Below are positions 17,608 to 26,300 of a DNA stretch of 64,000 nt, one piece after another. Every line of letters begins with the position of its first letter. Position 1 is the first letter of the stretch. Under the pieces are notes generated by a model. The model was not told where the DNA came from, searched no databases, and saw only the letters and a list, made by a program, of their open reading frames with translations. This stretch comes from Roseitranquillus sp963709765 (GTDB lineage: Bacteria; Pseudomonadota; Alphaproteobacteria; Rhodobacterales; Rhodobacteraceae): contig CAVPXL010000001.1 of assembly GCA_963709765.1 (NCBI GenBank), forward strand, positions 496,001 to 560,000. The letters run 5' to 3'. The translations under genes were made by a program, and so were the position numbers.

Positions 17608-17926
17608 GGACGACGCTCCGCTGCCACCGGACGACGCGCGACGCCTGCGAATGCTCGCGCGGCTCGTCACGCTGCTCACGGCGGTGATGATCGTAGGCGT
17701 CCTAACGATCGTCGTGCTGCTTGTCATCCGCCTCAACCAGCCTGTGGCGCCGCATGCGCCCGAACTTCCGGACAATCTGGTCTTGCCGACAAACGCGGGA
17801 ATTCACGCGATCACGGCAGGGCCAGGCTGGTATCTGATCGTCACGCGCGACGAGCGGATCTTTCTTTTCGACGATGACGGGACGCTCGCCCGCGAAATCC
17901 CGCTTCGCCGGAATTCTGACGATTGA
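17606..17926 (+). CDS. Small single-span membrane protein (DUF6476-like)
   Basis: 106 residues. One membrane helix at about residues 20-42 (LVTLLTAVMIVGVLTIVVLLVI), a Pro-rich linker, then a periplasmic beta-rich tail (GPGWYLIVTRDERIFLFDDDG). The pattern and its position back to back with an RluA-family gene match the Rhodobacteraceae DUF6476 group, whose function is unknown. The start overlaps the divergent pseudouridine synthase start by two bases, so one or both genes may really start a little further in. Confidence 0.75.
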   Translation: MDDAPLPPDDARRLRMLARLVTLLTAVMIVGVLTIVVLLVIRLNQPVAPHAPELPDNLVLPTNAGIHAITAGPGWYLIVTRDERIFLFDDDGTLAREIPLRRNSDD

Positions 17927-18026
17927 ATTGCGGTACCCGCTTTGGGCGTCTTCCGGTCCCGCCCGCATCAGGGTCTCGCGCTGCAAGCGAACGCGATCAG
18001 TTCCGATCTGTCTCACTGAAGTGATG

Positions 18027-18103
18027 GTACCGCCTGCTGGGTTCGAACCAGCGACCTCTGGATCCACAATCCAGCGCTCTAACCAACTGAGCTAAGGCGG
18101 CAC
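18027..18103 (-). tRNA. tRNA-His (anticodon GTG)
   Basis: 77-nt cloverleaf on the minus strand. The acceptor stem is TGCCGCC paired with GGCGGTA (one G-T pair), with the extra 5-prime G(-1) opposite C73 that identifies tRNA-His. D arm TTAGCTCAGTTGGTTAGAGC, anticodon loop TTGTGGA (anticodon GTG) closed by CTGGA/TCCAG, and T arm GCTGGTTCGAACCCAGC. CCA is not encoded in full. Confidence 0.96.
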
Positions 18104-18251
18104 GGGGCTGGTCATACCCCTTCGGTGGGGAACCGCGCAAGAGGGCCCACCGCAGATTCCAACGCGCCTCGCGCAACGTCGCCAGAGCCTCGCGCTTGCC
18201 GAGATCGGCGCACCGGGATACTGCCTCCACATCGCACCTCAGAGGGACCCC

Positions 18252-18467
18252 ATGGGTATCAATTCGGACAGCGACATTCAGGCGAATCTGCAGATCGGGC
18301 CAACGACGCTCGGCATGGTGCGCATCTATATCGAGGGCAAGGGTATCGACCTGCCGCTGGATTTCGAGCCCGAAGAGGCCGAAGAGATCGCGGAAGAGAT
18401 CCGGGCCGCCGCCGCCCGTGCGCGCGCCATGGGCGGCAAGAAGGCCGGCAAGAAGCCTAAGGGCTAG
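18252..18467 (+). CDS. Small conserved Rhodobacteraceae protein (DUF6324-like)
   Basis: 71 residues, starting MGINSDSDIQANLQIGPTT, then a short beta-like segment (MVRIYIEGKGIDLPLDFE) and an acidic helix (EEAEEIAEEIRAAAARA) ending in a Lys-rich tail. The sequence pattern is familiar from small roseobacter proteins of unknown function. It converges with mmcB and its last 11 bases overlap the end of that gene. Confidence 0.75.
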   Translation: MGINSDSDIQANLQIGPTTLGMVRIYIEGKGIDLPLDFEPEEAEEIAEEIRAAAARARAMGGKKAGKKPKG

Positions 18468-18918
18468 ACAAACCGAGCCCGGGATCCCGCGCCGCATGCC
18501 AGCGCAGGGCGGCATGACGGGCGAACTTCTGGACCAGCACTTTCCGCCGCGCCGCCGCCAGGCGCAATTCGTCGCCCATGCGAACGATGTCGGCCCCGAA
18601 ACCGTCCGCGATCATCAGCCCGGTCCCGTCGGGCAAGAGCTCGGACGGAAAGACGTCGTCCACGGCCCAGAAGTAGCGGTCACACCAGTCGAGATAGCCC
18701 TGCCACTTGTGGTCCGACGTGAAATCGGACCGCGACGACTTGCATTCCACGATCCAGAGCTCGCCGCGTGGACCCAGCGCCATGACGTCGACCCGGAGTC
18801 CCGGTGCCGGACTCATTTCCTCCACGGAGACGAAATCGTGCTCCAGCAGATAGCGGCAAACGCCTCGGGCCAGCATCTGTCCGGGCCGCAGCGCATCCTG
18901 TCTCAGATCGTCGGGCAT
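18457..18918 (-). CDS. mmcB: MmcB family DNA repair protein
   Basis: 153 residues from the ATG at 18918. The core has a PD-(D/E)xK-like nuclease arrangement: ...RVDVMALGPRGELWIVECKSSRSDF, where Asp, Glu and the Lys of ECKSS form the expected metal site, followed by KWQGYLDWCDRYFWAV, the family signature. In Caulobacter MmcB is DNA-damage induced. The frame extends 12 codons upstream without a better start. Confidence 0.82.
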   Translation of the reverse strand: MPDDLRQDALRPGQMLARGVCRYLLEHDFVSVEEMSPAPGLRVDVMALGPRGELWIVECKSSRSDFTSDHKWQGYLDWCDRYFWAVDDVFPSELLPDGTGLMIADGFGADIVRMGDELRLAAARRKVLVQKFARHAALRWHAARDPGLGLSSP

Positions 18919-19107
18919 GGCGCAAAGTGTGAACAAGAGGCGAACGTTTGACAAGACCGATGCCGGCCCTTGTCAATTCAGGGTCAGAGGTCTATCTGCC
19001 GAGAGTGGCGGGCACTGCCCTTTCTGTGCAGGGTCAAATTCCGGTGGCCTTACTCAATTCCGAGGGAGTTGGCTCTGGCCGGATCCTGGTCCGGTTACCC
19101 GACGCCC

Positions 19108-19123
19108 ACCTGTGCAAACAGGT
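19108..19123. other. Perfect 6-bp hairpin with GCAA tetraloop
   Basis: ACCTGT-GCAA-ACAGGT in the 265-base spacer between mmcB and the small membrane protein at 19184. It is downstream of the latter on the minus strand but has no T-run. It may be an RNA 3-prime structure; no other feature was found in this spacer. Confidence 0.3.
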
Positions 19124-19183
19124 CCTCGGGAATTTAAATACCCCACGTCTGTGGTGGACCCGTCACACACACTCCCCAATCGG

Positions 19184-19495
19184 TCAACGTCGCCGAGGAG
19201 CCTCTGCCCGGACGGGCAAGAGCGCGCCGGACACGGACAGGGGCACGCGCCGGCCGCCCGACGGCGGCGTATCCTGCCGGCCGACCCGCTGGACCGCGAT
19301 TGCGAATTGCACGCCGGCAAACACGATGCCGTTGAATATCCATAACATCGCGATCGCCAGGATGCCCGCGCCGTCATGGCTCGCCATCGTCCAGATCCGC
19401 GCCACATCGAACCACAGCAGCAAGAGCACGAAAGAGGCCGAAAGCGCGAAGCCGATCAGACAGTGACGTACGTAGAGGCGAGCGAGGCGCGGCAT
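19184..19495 (-). CDS. Small two-span membrane protein
   Basis: 103 residues from the ATG at 19495, with a strong CAGGAGG ribosome site directly before it. Two membrane helices: FALSASFVLLLLWFDVA near residues 17-33 and GILAIAMLWIFNGIVFAGVQFAI near 43-66, then a basic, Pro/Arg-rich cytoplasmic tail. No family recognised with certainty. Confidence 0.75.
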   Translation of the reverse strand: MPRLARLYVRHCLIGFALSASFVLLLLWFDVARIWTMASHDGAGILAIAMLWIFNGIVFAGVQFAIAVQRVGRQDTPPSGGRRVPLSVSGALLPVRAEAPRRR

Positions 19496-19560
19496 GAGAT
19501 CCCTCCTGGGTCTGGCGTCCTCCATATATGGTGCAATCGGATGCCTGGCGCCACTCTGCG

Positions 19561-20583
19561 TCAATTCGCCGGCGGGATCACCCGCACGGTAAGGGGCATG
19601 TGGTCGCCGATATCGCCATAGGACAGCCCGTCCCGCGTCGTGCGCCGGATGGACGCACTCCGAACCCAGTCGTTGTGTCGCCGTGAATAGAGGATGTGGT
19701 CGGCCATGAACGGCCGTGGCTCCGGTTCCTCCCGGCAATGAATGAACGCGGTCCAGAGCGCGGCAAGATCGAGCACCGTCTGCGCCGACGGCTTCAACCG
19801 ATCGAAAAGCGCGTTTCCGAGGATCAGGTCTGGGCGCCAGACGCTGCCCATCAACGCCTCGACCCCCGCCCGCCCCGGATGCCGTCCACGCGGACCGGCG
19901 GGTGCGATCCCGCCCTGCGCCTCGATCGTGCCGCAGACGAGAAGCGGCATCGCCGCGCTGTCGGGCGCCGTGAGCTGGCGGTCCAACACGCCCGCGCGGA
20001 TCTGGCGACAGGCCGACAGGAGTTGCCCGCGGACCCGCGCATCGTCACCCCTATCCTCAGCACCGATGTCTTCCAGCACGCAGGCGGGATCTATATGAAA
20101 CGCCACCAACCGGAAAGGTTGCCCGGTCGCCGGGCGGATCTCGGCCAAGAGCGGAACCGGCCCACCACCTGAAACGCCGACAGCCGCCAGAGCCGCGCCA
20201 CAACCGCCCGTTTCGGAGCCGCCATTTTCGCCCGCATCGATGAGCCGCAGCGGATTCGGGTCGAAACGCCGTCCGTCGATACGCAAGGCGATCGCGATGG
20301 CACTTTCGTCCGGCTGCCCGCGGCACAGCCAGCGACCGGGCGCCGCGGTATCGAACAGGTGCTGGAGCTGATCCTGGCGTCTCGGCGCGCCGGTCAACAC
20401 GATGATGTCGGCATCCAGGTCGTGCAGGCCACGGGCGATCTGCTCGCGACGCAGCCTGACGGTCGTCGGCGTGCCGTCGCGTCCAAGCCGACCTCCCACG
20501 CGCGCAGCGCCGTCCCGATAGATCGGTGCGTCGGCTGATGGGTCGAAGAGCTCGGCGAGCGGGTCTAGGCTCCAGAGCGCCAT
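19561..20583 (-). CDS. Endonuclease/exonuclease/phosphatase-like protein
   Basis: 340 residues from the ATG at 20583 (MALWSLDPLAELFDP). Family-like elements are LDADIIVLTGAPRR near residue 72, LVAFHIDP, and the C-terminal ADHILYS and GDIGDHMPLTVRV, where the Asp-His pair corresponds to the catalytic SDH of EEP nucleases. The N-terminal Asn and Glu of the classical active site are not obvious, so activity is uncertain. The frame is open another 63 codons upstream, but those look like spacer. Confidence 0.65.
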   Translation of the reverse strand: MALWSLDPLAELFDPSADAPIYRDGAARVGGRLGRDGTPTTVRLRREQIARGLHDLDADIIVLTGAPRRQDQLQHLFDTAAPGRWLCRGQPDESAIAIALRIDGRRFDPNPLRLIDAGENGGSETGGCGAALAAVGVSGGGPVPLLAEIRPATGQPFRLVAFHIDPACVLEDIGAEDRGDDARVRGQLLSACRQIRAGVLDRQLTAPDSAAMPLLVCGTIEAQGGIAPAGPRGRHPGRAGVEALMGSVWRPDLILGNALFDRLKPSAQTVLDLAALWTAFIHCREEPEPRPFMADHILYSRRHNDWVRSASIRRTTRDGLSYGDIGDHMPLTVRVIPPAN

Positions 20584-20819
20584 CCGCAATCCCGAACGCG
20601 GCGGGCGGTCGTGGCCGCTTGGCGTCGCATGCCGGGTCTGGGTCTCGTGCACGGTACCGAATGCACCGCTCTGCTCAGGTCTGTTGCAGTGGATGCGCTG
20701 CCACGCTCCCGACCCCGCGCCTGTCCCGCCGATCTTCAATCCGCGTCCCCCTTCGGCCATTTCAGGCGCCAAAGCTGTAGGGGCGGCGTAAAGATGCCGG
20801 CAACCGGCCGGGCGTTGCC

Positions 20820-21281
20820 TCAGAAGGCTTCGGGACGGGCCTCCCGCGCCATGTGGTCAAGCACGGCGTTGACGAATTTCGGTTCCTTCCCTTCGGGGAA
20901 GAAGGCTTGCGCGATGGCCAGATATTCCACGATGACGACCTTGGGAGGTGTCTTGCCGGTCACCAGTTCGCCACCGGCGGCCCGGAAGATCGCCCGCAGC
21001 GTCGGGTCGATCCGGGCGATGGGCCACTTCGCGACAAGCGCACGGTCCGTCATCTGGTCAACAAGTGCCTGTCGGTCCACCGCGCTTTCAAGCAACGAGC
21101 GGAACGTGTCCACATCACCTTCCAGCATCTCGTCGTCGTCGTAGCGCGCCCCGAAGCGAAAGTTCTCGAACTCCGCGCGCACGGCGTCAAGCGTCTGCCC
21201 CGACGCCTCCATCTGGAACAACGCCTGAACCGCGTAGAGACGTGACGCCGATCGCATCAGCCGCTTGTCGGGCCGCTTCAT
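20820..21281 (-). CDS. nusB: Transcription antitermination factor NusB
   Basis: 153 residues, all helical, with the NusB pattern: RSASRLYAVQALFQMEASG at the N-terminus, RIDPTLRAIFRAAGGEL in the middle and VIVEYLAIAQAFFPEGKEPKFVNAVLDHM at the end. Part of the rRNA antitermination complex with NusE. Its start overlaps the ribH stop by 4 bases (ATGA), the usual ribH-nusB coupling. Confidence 0.96.
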   Translation of the reverse strand: MKRPDKRLMRSASRLYAVQALFQMEASGQTLDAVRAEFENFRFGARYDDDEMLEGDVDTFRSLLESAVDRQALVDQMTDRALVAKWPIARIDPTLRAIFRAAGGELVTGKTPPKVVIVEYLAIAQAFFPEGKEPKFVNAVLDHMAREARPEAF

Positions 21282-21790
21282 GCCATGCCCTCGCCCGTGC
21301 GAAATCCGATATTCTTTGGCGTGCGCGTAATCGTGCGGGCCAGCGAGATCAGGTGGAGCGCCGCCGCGGCGGCACCGCCGCCCTTGTTCTGCCCGTCAGG
21401 GTCCGCGCGCACCGCCGCCTGCTCGTGATTCTCGACCGTCAGGATACCGTTGCCCACGCAAGCGCCGTCGAGGCCAAGTAGCGTCAGCGCACGGCTGCTG
21501 TCGTTGCAGACCGTGTCGTAATGGGTCGTCTCGCCCCGGATCACGCACCCTAACGCAACGAAGCCGTCATAATCCCCCTGCCGCTGCGCGATGCGCACCG
21601 CTGTCGGGATCTCCAGCGCGCCGGGAACCTCGATCGTCTCATGTTCGACCCCGACCAATTCCAGCGTGGCGCGGGCTCCCGAAAGCAGCCCGTTGGCCAC
21701 GTCACGGTAGTAGGGCGCAACGACAATGAGCACGCGAACCGGCTTATCGAAGTCGGGCAGCGGCAGGATGTGATGGGTCGGACCGGCCAT
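21278..21790 (-). CDS. ribH: 6,7-dimethyl-8-ribityllumazine synthase
   Basis: 170 residues. Conserved blocks are VPGALEIPTAVRIAQRQGDYDGFVALGCVIRGETTHYD (substrate-binding and catalytic His in GETTHYD) and GNGILTVENHEQA. Condenses the RibD product with the RibB product (3,4-dihydroxybutanone phosphate) in riboflavin synthesis. Only 3 bases separate it from the preceding ribB stop. Confidence 0.96.
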   Translation of the reverse strand: MAGPTHHILPLPDFDKPVRVLIVVAPYYRDVANGLLSGARATLELVGVEHETIEVPGALEIPTAVRIAQRQGDYDGFVALGCVIRGETTHYDTVCNDSSRALTLLGLDGACVGNGILTVENHEQAAVRADPDGQNKGGGAAAAALHLISLARTITRTPKNIGFRTGEGMA

Positions 21791-21793
21791 CGG

Positions 21794-22894
21794 CTACTCC
21801 AGCGGGATGCGGCGGGTGCCTTCGATCGAAAGACCATAGGCGTCGAGCCCCACGACTTTCGGCACCGGCGAGTTTGTAAGCAGGATGAGGCGCGACAACC
21901 CGAGAGAGGACAGGATCTGCGCGCCCAGCCCGTATTGCCGCAGGGTGTGGGGCGACACGCTGTCTTCCAGCGTCAGCTTCATGTGGAGATCGCGCAGGAG
22001 CACCAGTACTCCGCGCCCCTCTCGGGCGATCTGGCGCATGGCACAGCCGAATTCACGCGACCGGCCAGCGCCTCCGGTCCCCACGACATCAAGCAGCGGA
22101 TCGAGCGCATGCATCCGGACCATCACCGGAGCGTCGCCCGAGATATCGCCCTTGACCAGCGCGATGTGTTCGGCCCCCTGCGTCTCGTCGGTGTAGATGT
22201 GCAGGTCCCAGTCACCGCCGAATTCAGACGTGATCTGCCGTCGATCGAGTTCGCGCACGAGGTTGTCGTGGCGGCGGCGGTAACCGATGAGGTCACTGAT
22301 CGTGCCGATCTTGAGGTTGTGCCGCTGGGCGAAGGCCACGAGATCCGGCAAACGGGCCATCGTGCCGTCTTCGTTCATGATCTCGCAGATCACGCCCGAC
22401 GGGTTCAGGCCCGCCAGGCGCGACACGTCGACGGCCGCCTCGGTATGGCCCGCGCGCACCAGAACGCCGCCCGTCCGCGCGCGCAGCGGGAACACGTGCC
22501 CCGGCGTCGCGATATCGGCGGCACCCTTGGCAGCATCGATGGCCACCGCAACGGTCCGGGCCCGGTCATGGGCCGAAATGCCCGTCGTCACCCCCTCGCG
22601 GGCTTCGATCGAGACCGTGAACGCGGTTTCGTGGCGCGACGAATTGTATGATGACATCAGCGGCAGGCCGAGCGCATCGATCCGCTCGCCCGGCAACGCC
22701 AGACAGATGAGGCCTCGTCCGTGAGTTGCCATGAAGTTGATCGCATCGGGTGTGGCCATCTGGGCAGGGATGACCAGATCGCCCTCGTTTTCCCGATCCT
22801 CGTGATCGACAAGGATGAACATTCGCCCGTTGCGAGCGTCCTCGATGATCTCGTCCACCGTCGAAATCGCGTCGCGCCAGTTCGGGTCGCTCAT
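21794..22894 (-). CDS. ribB: 3,4-dihydroxy-2-butanone-4-phosphate synthase with degenerate GTP cyclohydrolase II-like domain
   Basis: 366 residues from the ATG at 22894. Residues ~1-210 are RibB: DHEDRENEGDL, STRHETAFT-like SSRHETAFTVS, GHVFPLRAR and HTEAAVD are all intact. The second half resembles RibA (HIALVKGDISGDAPVMVRMHA and YGLGAQILSSLG) but the zinc Cys cluster, normally CLTGD-x5-RCDCG, is replaced by LDPLLDVVGTGGAGRSREFG and the GRNIGL motif is missing. It should therefore lack GTP cyclohydrolase II activity, as in the RibBX type of fusion; a real RibA must be elsewhere. The frame opens 12 codons further upstream. Confidence 0.93.
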   Translation of the reverse strand: MSDPNWRDAISTVDEIIEDARNGRMFILVDHEDRENEGDLVIPAQMATPDAINFMATHGRGLICLALPGERIDALGLPLMSSYNSSRHETAFTVSIEAREGVTTGISAHDRARTVAVAIDAAKGAADIATPGHVFPLRARTGGVLVRAGHTEAAVDVSRLAGLNPSGVICEIMNEDGTMARLPDLVAFAQRHNLKIGTISDLIGYRRRHDNLVRELDRRQITSEFGGDWDLHIYTDETQGAEHIALVKGDISGDAPVMVRMHALDPLLDVVGTGGAGRSREFGCAMRQIAREGRGVLVLLRDLHMKLTLEDSVSPHTLRQYGLGAQILSSLGLSRLILLTNSPVPKVVGLDAYGLSIEGTRRIPLE

Positions 22895-23145
22895 ACCATT
22901 TTCCACACGGGTCAGCATGGGCGACCGCATAACGCCCGCATCGCAGGAAGACCAGAGGCCCGAATTCTGGAGCGCCGGGAGAGTTAATCCCGCCGCGACA
23001 CGAAATGGAACGCGCCGGTCAGATCGTCACGAGGCAGTCAGGGCACCACGCAGAGAATTGGGAGACTTCGCGCGGCGCCTTGCCGGGGGCCTGCAACCAT
23101 CGCGCCCTTCTTCGTCCGAACCCTTGCCTCGGCAATTCTGCGCGC

Positions 23146-23745
23146 CTAGGCCGTTGTCTCGGCCAGACGGGCGACGTAGCGAGCCAGCGTGTCGATCTCG
23201 AGATTGAGCCGGTCGCCTTCGCGCAGCAAACCGAAGGTAGTGGCCTGCTTCGTATGCGGGATCAGGTTGATGCCGAACCGTGCGCCCTCGACCTCGTTCA
23301 CTGTCAGCGACGCGCCGTTCAGCGCAACCGAGCCCTTCGGGGCGATGTAGCGTGCCACGGCCGCCGGGGCTTCGACGCGCATCCGGGTGCTGTCGCCCTC
23401 GTCAGTGAGGTCGATGATCCGGGCGATACCGTCCACATGACCCGAGACGATATGGCCCCCCAGCTCGTCGCCCACCTTCAGCGCCCGCTCAAGATTGACG
23501 CGGCGCCCGGGTGACCAGCCGCCCAGCGTGGTCAGCGACAAGGTCTCGGCCGAAGCCTCCACATCGAACCACGGCCTGGGATCGGTCCCCGTGGCGATGA
23601 CGGTCAGGCAGACGCCGTCGCAGGCGATCGAGGCGCCAAGCGCAATGCCCGCCACGTCGTATCCGGTAAACAGACGCAGACGTGTGTCGCCGCGCTGCTC
23701 GATCTCGGCCACTTCGCCGATGTCGGTGATGATCCCGGTAAACAT
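23146..23745 (-). CDS. ribE: Riboflavin synthase (alpha chain)
   Basis: 199 residues. The start at 23745 gives the invariant N-terminus MFTGIITDIG. Two tandem beta-barrel repeats are visible (GIALGASIACDGVCLTV and YIAPKGSVALNGASLTV), with HIVSGHVDG. Dismutates two lumazine molecules to riboflavin. Lies 88 bases behind ribD and about 250 bases ahead of ribB; no FMN riboswitch is evident in that spacer. Confidence 0.96.
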   Translation of the reverse strand: MFTGIITDIGEVAEIEQRGDTRLRLFTGYDVAGIALGASIACDGVCLTVIATGTDPRPWFDVEASAETLSLTTLGGWSPGRRVNLERALKVGDELGGHIVSGHVDGIARIIDLTDEGDSTRMRVEAPAAVARYIAPKGSVALNGASLTVNEVEGARFGINLIPHTKQATTFGLLREGDRLNLEIDTLARYVARLAETTA

Positions 23746-23833
23746 GCGCTTCACCTAGATGGATGAGCCCATCCTAGCAAGCGGGAGGATCGCGACCGCA
23801 CCGGCCCCCTGGCGGGACTGCGTTCCACCGGCC

Positions 23834-24940
23834 CTACCGACCCGCGCGCCCCCATTGATGGACGACATCCGCCCCGACCTCGCGCACATCGATCAGATCG
23901 AATCGCCGCGCCTCTGCAAGCCGGTTCAGACCGAGCGGTCCCGTCGCCGCCAATCCATCCCCGCCCAGAACGAGCCCCGCCCCGAAGACAGCCAGCCTGT
24001 CCGCCAGATCCGCCTTGAGTAGCGACGCCGCCAAGCTGCCGCCGCCTTCGCAGAAGACGCGCGTCAGACCTCTGTCGCCCAGAGCCGCCAGCGCTGCGTC
24101 GGGCTTCGGGCGCCCCGCATCATCCGAAGAGACCTCGATCATCTCGGCTCCACGGCCCGACCAGAACGAGCGCGCCGTCTCCGGAACGCCCGGACCGTGA
24201 AGCAGCCAGAGCGGCCCGGCGCCTTCTCCCGTGGCAAGACGCCCCTCGCGCGGCAGATCCAGATCTTTCGCCAACACCACGCGGACAGGTTGTCGCACCG
24301 CGCCGAGATCGCGCACAGTCAGGGCCGGGTCGTCGGCCCGCGCGGTCCCTGCCCCTACGAGCACGGCGTCATGACTGGCCCGCATCGCGTGAACGAGCCG
24401 GCGGGCGGCCGGGCCGGTGATCCAGCGGCTTTCGCCCGAGGCGGTTGCAATGCGTCCGTCAAGACTGGTCGCGAGTTTCAGCGTCACCATCGGGCGCCCC
24501 GACGTCACGCGCTTGAGAAAGCCCAGCTGCAGGAATTTCGCCGCATTCGCCCCGACACCTGTCCGCAGTTGAACGCCGGCGCGCCGCAATATCGTGTGAC
24601 CCCGGCCGGCAACACGCGGATCGGGGTCGGTAAGTGCCGTGACGACCCTCGATATCCCGCGCGACAGCAACGCCTCCGCGCAAGGCGGCGTACGGCCATG
24701 ATGGGCGCAAGGTTCCAGCGTGACATAGGCGGTAGCGCCGCGCGCCGCGTCTCCCGCCTGATCGAGCGCTCGGGTCTCGGCGTGGGGACGCCCTCCGGGC
24801 GCGGTCCAGCCCCGCCCGACGATCCGGCCGTCGCGCACAATGACGCAACCCACGGCCGGGTTTGGCCAGACCTGTCCCAGACCCCGCCGCGCAAGCACAA
24901 GGGCCAGCGCCATGAACCGCTCGTCATCGACTTGGTTCAT
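23834..24940 (-). CDS. ribD: Bifunctional riboflavin deaminase/reductase RibD
   Basis: 368 residues. The deaminase domain has the zinc motif HAETRA (near residue 53) and PCAHHGRTPPCAEAL; the reductase domain starts around residue 145 (RPMVTLKLATSLDGRIA) and contains GAGTARADDPALTVRD and FCEGGGSLAASLL. Carries out two successive steps of riboflavin synthesis. Between nrdR (37 bases upstream) and ribE on the same strand. Confidence 0.96.
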   Translation of the reverse strand: MNQVDDERFMALALVLARRGLGQVWPNPAVGCVIVRDGRIVGRGWTAPGGRPHAETRALDQAGDAARGATAYVTLEPCAHHGRTPPCAEALLSRGISRVVTALTDPDPRVAGRGHTILRRAGVQLRTGVGANAAKFLQLGFLKRVTSGRPMVTLKLATSLDGRIATASGESRWITGPAARRLVHAMRASHDAVLVGAGTARADDPALTVRDLGAVRQPVRVVLAKDLDLPREGRLATGEGAGPLWLLHGPGVPETARSFWSGRGAEMIEVSSDDAGRPKPDAALAALGDRGLTRVFCEGGGSLAASLLKADLADRLAVFGAGLVLGGDGLAATGPLGLNRLAEARRFDLIDVREVGADVVHQWGRAGR

Positions 24941-24977
24941 CCCGTGCTCGCGGGTCGGACTCGTTCGCGACGGCTGT

Positions 24978-25436
24978 TCACTCCGCTGGGGGCCGAAGCT
25001 CGCTCACGAAGCGGTCGAAGTCGTCAGCGGCCTGGAAGTTCTTGTAGACGGACGCAAAGCGGACATACGCGACGGTGTCGATCCGGGCGAGGCTCTCCAT
25101 TACGATCTCGCCGATGACATTCGAGGGGATGTCGGTGTCGCCGAGGCTTTCCAGCCGCCGGACGATCCCGGAAATCATCTGATCGACCCGCTCCGGCTCC
25201 ACGGGCCGCTTCTGTAACGCAATCCGGATCGACCGCTCCAGTTTGTCGCGATCGAACTCCTCGCGTCGCCCGTTCGTCTTGATGACGACAAGATCGCGGA
25301 GCTGAACGCGCTCATATGTGGTGAACCGGCCGCCACAGGCGGGACACAGACGACGACGCCGGATCGCGACGTGATCCTCGGCAGGACGGGAATCCTTCAC
25401 CTGCGTGTCGGTGTTGCCGCAAAACGGACAGCGCAT
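24978..25436 (-). CDS. nrdR: Transcriptional repressor NrdR
   Basis: 152 residues from the ATG at 25436 (MRCPFCGNTDTQVKDSRP). The zinc ribbon is CPFC...CPAC and the ATP-cone domain follows (VIKTNGRREEFDRDKLERSI). NrdR represses ribonucleotide reductase genes depending on bound nucleotides. The order nrdR-ribD is conserved in many bacteria. The in-frame extension to 25526 is not used. No convincing NrdR box was found in front of it. Confidence 0.95.
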   Translation of the reverse strand: MRCPFCGNTDTQVKDSRPAEDHVAIRRRRLCPACGGRFTTYERVQLRDLVVIKTNGRREEFDRDKLERSIRIALQKRPVEPERVDQMISGIVRRLESLGDTDIPSNVIGEIVMESLARIDTVAYVRFASVYKNFQAADDFDRFVSELRPPAE

Positions 25437-25606
25437 CGATCCCCCTCTGGGTGTTCCGCCTTCGTTATCCACAGCCACTATAAGAAGCCCGCCAGACTTT
25501 GGGTAGGCCTTTCCTTTCGACCCCAAGATGCAGAGCCCTCGCAGGTCCGAACCAAAGCCCGGCCGGCGCGTTGGTCCGCTGAAACAGCTCGGAGAGAAAT
25601 AGGACC

Positions 25607-26272
25607 ATGCGGCGCAAATCGATCCTGATCACGGGTGCCTCGACCGGCATCGGCGAAGCGACAGCGCGAGCGGCGGTCGAGGCTGGCTGGAATGTTGGCC
25701 TCTTTGCCCGCAGTGCCGACAGGCTCGATGCCTTGGCAACCGAACTGGGCGAGGCCACCCTGCCACTGGAGGGAGACGTTACGGACCCGAAATCACTGGA
25801 GGAAGCCGCGGCGCGCGCGGCCGACCATTTCGATGGACTCGATGCGGTCTACGCCAATGCCGGGACCGGGCTGACCGGCGCCCCAGATGATCCGGAGGCG
25901 TTGCGGCAACTGGTGGAGGTGAATGTACTGGGCGTACTGTTCACCGCCCGCGCCGCAATTCCGCACCTCAAGAAGACCAAGGGGCATCTGCTGCTGACCG
26001 GCTCCGCCGCCGGACGGCGTCATATAGCCGGCTCGATATACGGCGCCACCAAGTGGTTCGTTCATGGCTATGCCGGCAACATGGCCGAAGACATGCGCGA
26101 ATGGGGTGGACGATGCACCGTCATCGCCCCCGGCATGGTCGATACGCCGTTTTTCGACGAGCCGAAGCCCGACAAGCTCCACCCCGAAGATGTGGCCTCT
26201 GCAGTGATGCACGCGCTGCTGGCACCGGAGCGCGCCGGCGTGCGCGAGATCTTCCTCATGCCGCAACACTGA
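25607..26272 (+). CDS. Short-chain dehydrogenase/reductase
   Basis: 221 residues, classical SDR: cofactor loop TGASTGIG at residues 9-16, NAG at ~86, Ser in TGSAAG and the catalytic YGATK motif. Short for the family (usually ~250), with the substrate loop ending PGMVDTPFF. A soluble NAD(P)-dependent oxidoreductase of unknown substrate. It is divergent from nrdR with about 170 bases between starts and is followed by a convergent YjbQ gene. Confidence 0.9.
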   Translation: MRRKSILITGASTGIGEATARAAVEAGWNVGLFARSADRLDALATELGEATLPLEGDVTDPKSLEEAAARAADHFDGLDAVYANAGTGLTGAPDDPEALRQLVEVNVLGVLFTARAAIPHLKKTKGHLLLTGSAAGRRHIAGSIYGATKWFVHGYAGNMAEDMREWGGRCTVIAPGMVDTPFFDEPKPDKLHPEDVASAVMHALLAPERAGVREIFLMPQH

Positions 26273-26300
26273 GGAGACCGGAGCGGCGCACGCGACCGGG

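Noticed and set aside
22931..23145. FMN riboswitch upstream of ribB
   Set aside because: None of the conserved RFN-element blocks is visible on the minus strand.
25437..25606. NrdR box
   Set aside because: A partly AT-rich stretch exists, but no palindromic match to the known box pattern.
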